Source of the DNA: Ephemerocybe angulata
Lineage: Eukaryota > Basidiomycota > Agaricomycetes > Agaricales > Psathyrellaceae
Direction of reading: 5' to 3'
Length of the DNA stretch: 18,796 nucleotides
NCBI GenBank assembly: GCA_013368325.1
Contig: JAACJK010000158.1
Coordinates: 1 to 18,796, forward strand
Under the pieces are notes generated by a model. The model was given only the letters and a program-made list of their open reading frames with translations. It ran no database searches and was not told the DNA's origin. A program made the position numbers and the translations under genes. Positions 17,936 to 18,796 of this stretch are shown here, one piece after another. The stretch's first letter is position 1; every line of letters begins with the position of its first letter.

Positions 17936-18585
17936 TTTTTAATTGATTTGATTTAGTAGTATAAATTAGAATTTATTGCCTCACTTTTTTTATGTTGACT
18001 ATCAGTGATAACTGGCCATTCTAATTTTTTTTCAACATAAAAAAAGTGAAAGGTTTAATTACTTAATACTATGATTAGTTAAATTAAGATAGCTCTGTCT
18101 CTAATTTACTTTTATTTGTTACTCTCGACTAATTTATTTATTACTTACTAATCCAGTTATTTTTTTGTTTTGACAAAAAAAATTAGGATGGCCAGTTGTA
18201 AAAATTGATAAGGTTTTTAATTTATATAAAACCCTGCGGTAAGTGATCAATAGAATAAAAAATTAGTGATAAAAGAGATAAAAAATATTAATTTTATCTC
18301 TTTTTAAATCAATTTTTTGACTCCTATTATAATTATTACTTTTTTTTAATTTATATAAAAACCTTATCAATTTTTTTTTTACTACAACTAATTTTTTATA
18401 AAATACAAAAAAAATAACTGGATTAGTAAGTGATAATTAAAAAAAAAAATAAATAAAAATATGGACTGGCTTTACGCCTTTATGTTGACTAATTTAAAAA
18501 AAAAAAGTGATACCTGGCCATTCTAATTTTTTATTTGTTGACTTTTTTATTGTTAATAAAAAAGTGATAAAAAAAATAACTGGAA
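17936..18585. other. cox3 leader and hairpin-repeat block, right arm
   Basis: Mirror of 2124-2786, including the cox3 leader, its 17-bp stem-loop (near 17980-18050) and the repeat mosaic. No gene seen. Confidence 0.6.
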
Positions 18586-18657
18586 AAGATTTTAGCATAA
18601 CGGTTAATGCAGTTCACTCATAATGGATATATAGGGGTTCAATTCCCTTAAATCTTA
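18586..18657 (+). tRNA. trnM: tRNA-Met (CAT), right copy
   Basis: Same cloverleaf as the left copy: acceptor AAGATTT/AAATCTT, anticodon loop CTCATAA, T loop TTCAATT. One T fewer in the variable loop (GGATATATAGGGG). Confidence 0.92.
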
Positions 18658-18796
18658 TATATTGTTATTTTTTTTATTACTTTTTTTATCTGTTTATAGA
18701 TAAATAAAAAAAGTGATAAAAAAATTAATTAAATTACTAACCTACAATAATTTTATAGTAGGTTTCTAAAGTATAATTTAACAATACTTATATTAT
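18658..18796. other. Right end, mirror of the rps3 5' flank
   Basis: Reverse complement of 1907-2050, including the cactttttttatctg hairpin. No gene; the second rps3 copy, if the palindrome continues, would start about 105 bases past the window. Confidence 0.6.

Larger units (their letters stand above)
10435..18796 (-). repeat. Right arm of giant inverted repeat, cut by window end
   Basis: Reverse complement of 1907-10330. It is about 60 bases shorter, mostly through one-base losses in homopolymers, with larger differences only within about 200 bases of the apex. It is still fully similar at the last base, so it continues beyond the window; the next gene expected there is rps3. Confidence 0.97.

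Overview
This window looks like part of a fungal mitochondrial genome. It is very AT-rich. It carries cox3, nad4, a fungal-type rps3, and tRNA genes for Met(CAT) and Cys(GCA). It also carries a protein-primed family B DNA polymerase gene (dpo) of the kind found on linear mitochondrial plasmids (invertrons). One in-frame TGA in dpo sits where translation clearly continues, which fits the mold mitochondrial code (TGA = Trp). The proteins look fungal, but I cannot name a phylum or genus.

The dominant structure is a giant inverted repeat. Bases 1907-10330 reappear as the reverse complement at 10435-18796, about 8.4 kb per arm, around an asymmetric centre near 10.38 kb. Each arm, from outside to apex, holds trnM, cox3, trnC, nad4, a roughly 1.1 kb gene-free stretch with GC hairpins, dpo, and a degenerate tRNA-like sequence. 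The two dpo copies are head-to-head: their 5' ends face the apex. The right arm is cut by the window end, so its true length is unknown.

Only bases 1-1906 are single-copy here. They hold a second copy of the cox3 leader that leads into unknown small hydrophobic reading frames bracketed by a 46-47 bp inverted repeat, then rps3 on the minus strand.

The arms differ mostly by one-base length changes in homopolymers. These break different genes in different arms. cox3 is intact on the left and has two breaks on the right. nad4 has two breaks on the left and one, at another place, on the right. dpo has one break on the left and about seven on the right. rps3 has several breaks of the same kind. 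The simplest reading is an unpolished long-read sequence in which the real genes are intact. The palindrome could be a true inverted repeat, a read through a closed hairpin end of a linear mtDNA, or a fold-back artefact; the sequence alone cannot decide.

Functionally, cox3 and nad4 encode inner-membrane subunits of complexes IV and I, rps3 a mitoribosomal protein, and the tRNAs serve organellar translation. dpo is probably a captured plasmid replication gene. Intergenic DNA is full of related AT-rich hairpin repeats.
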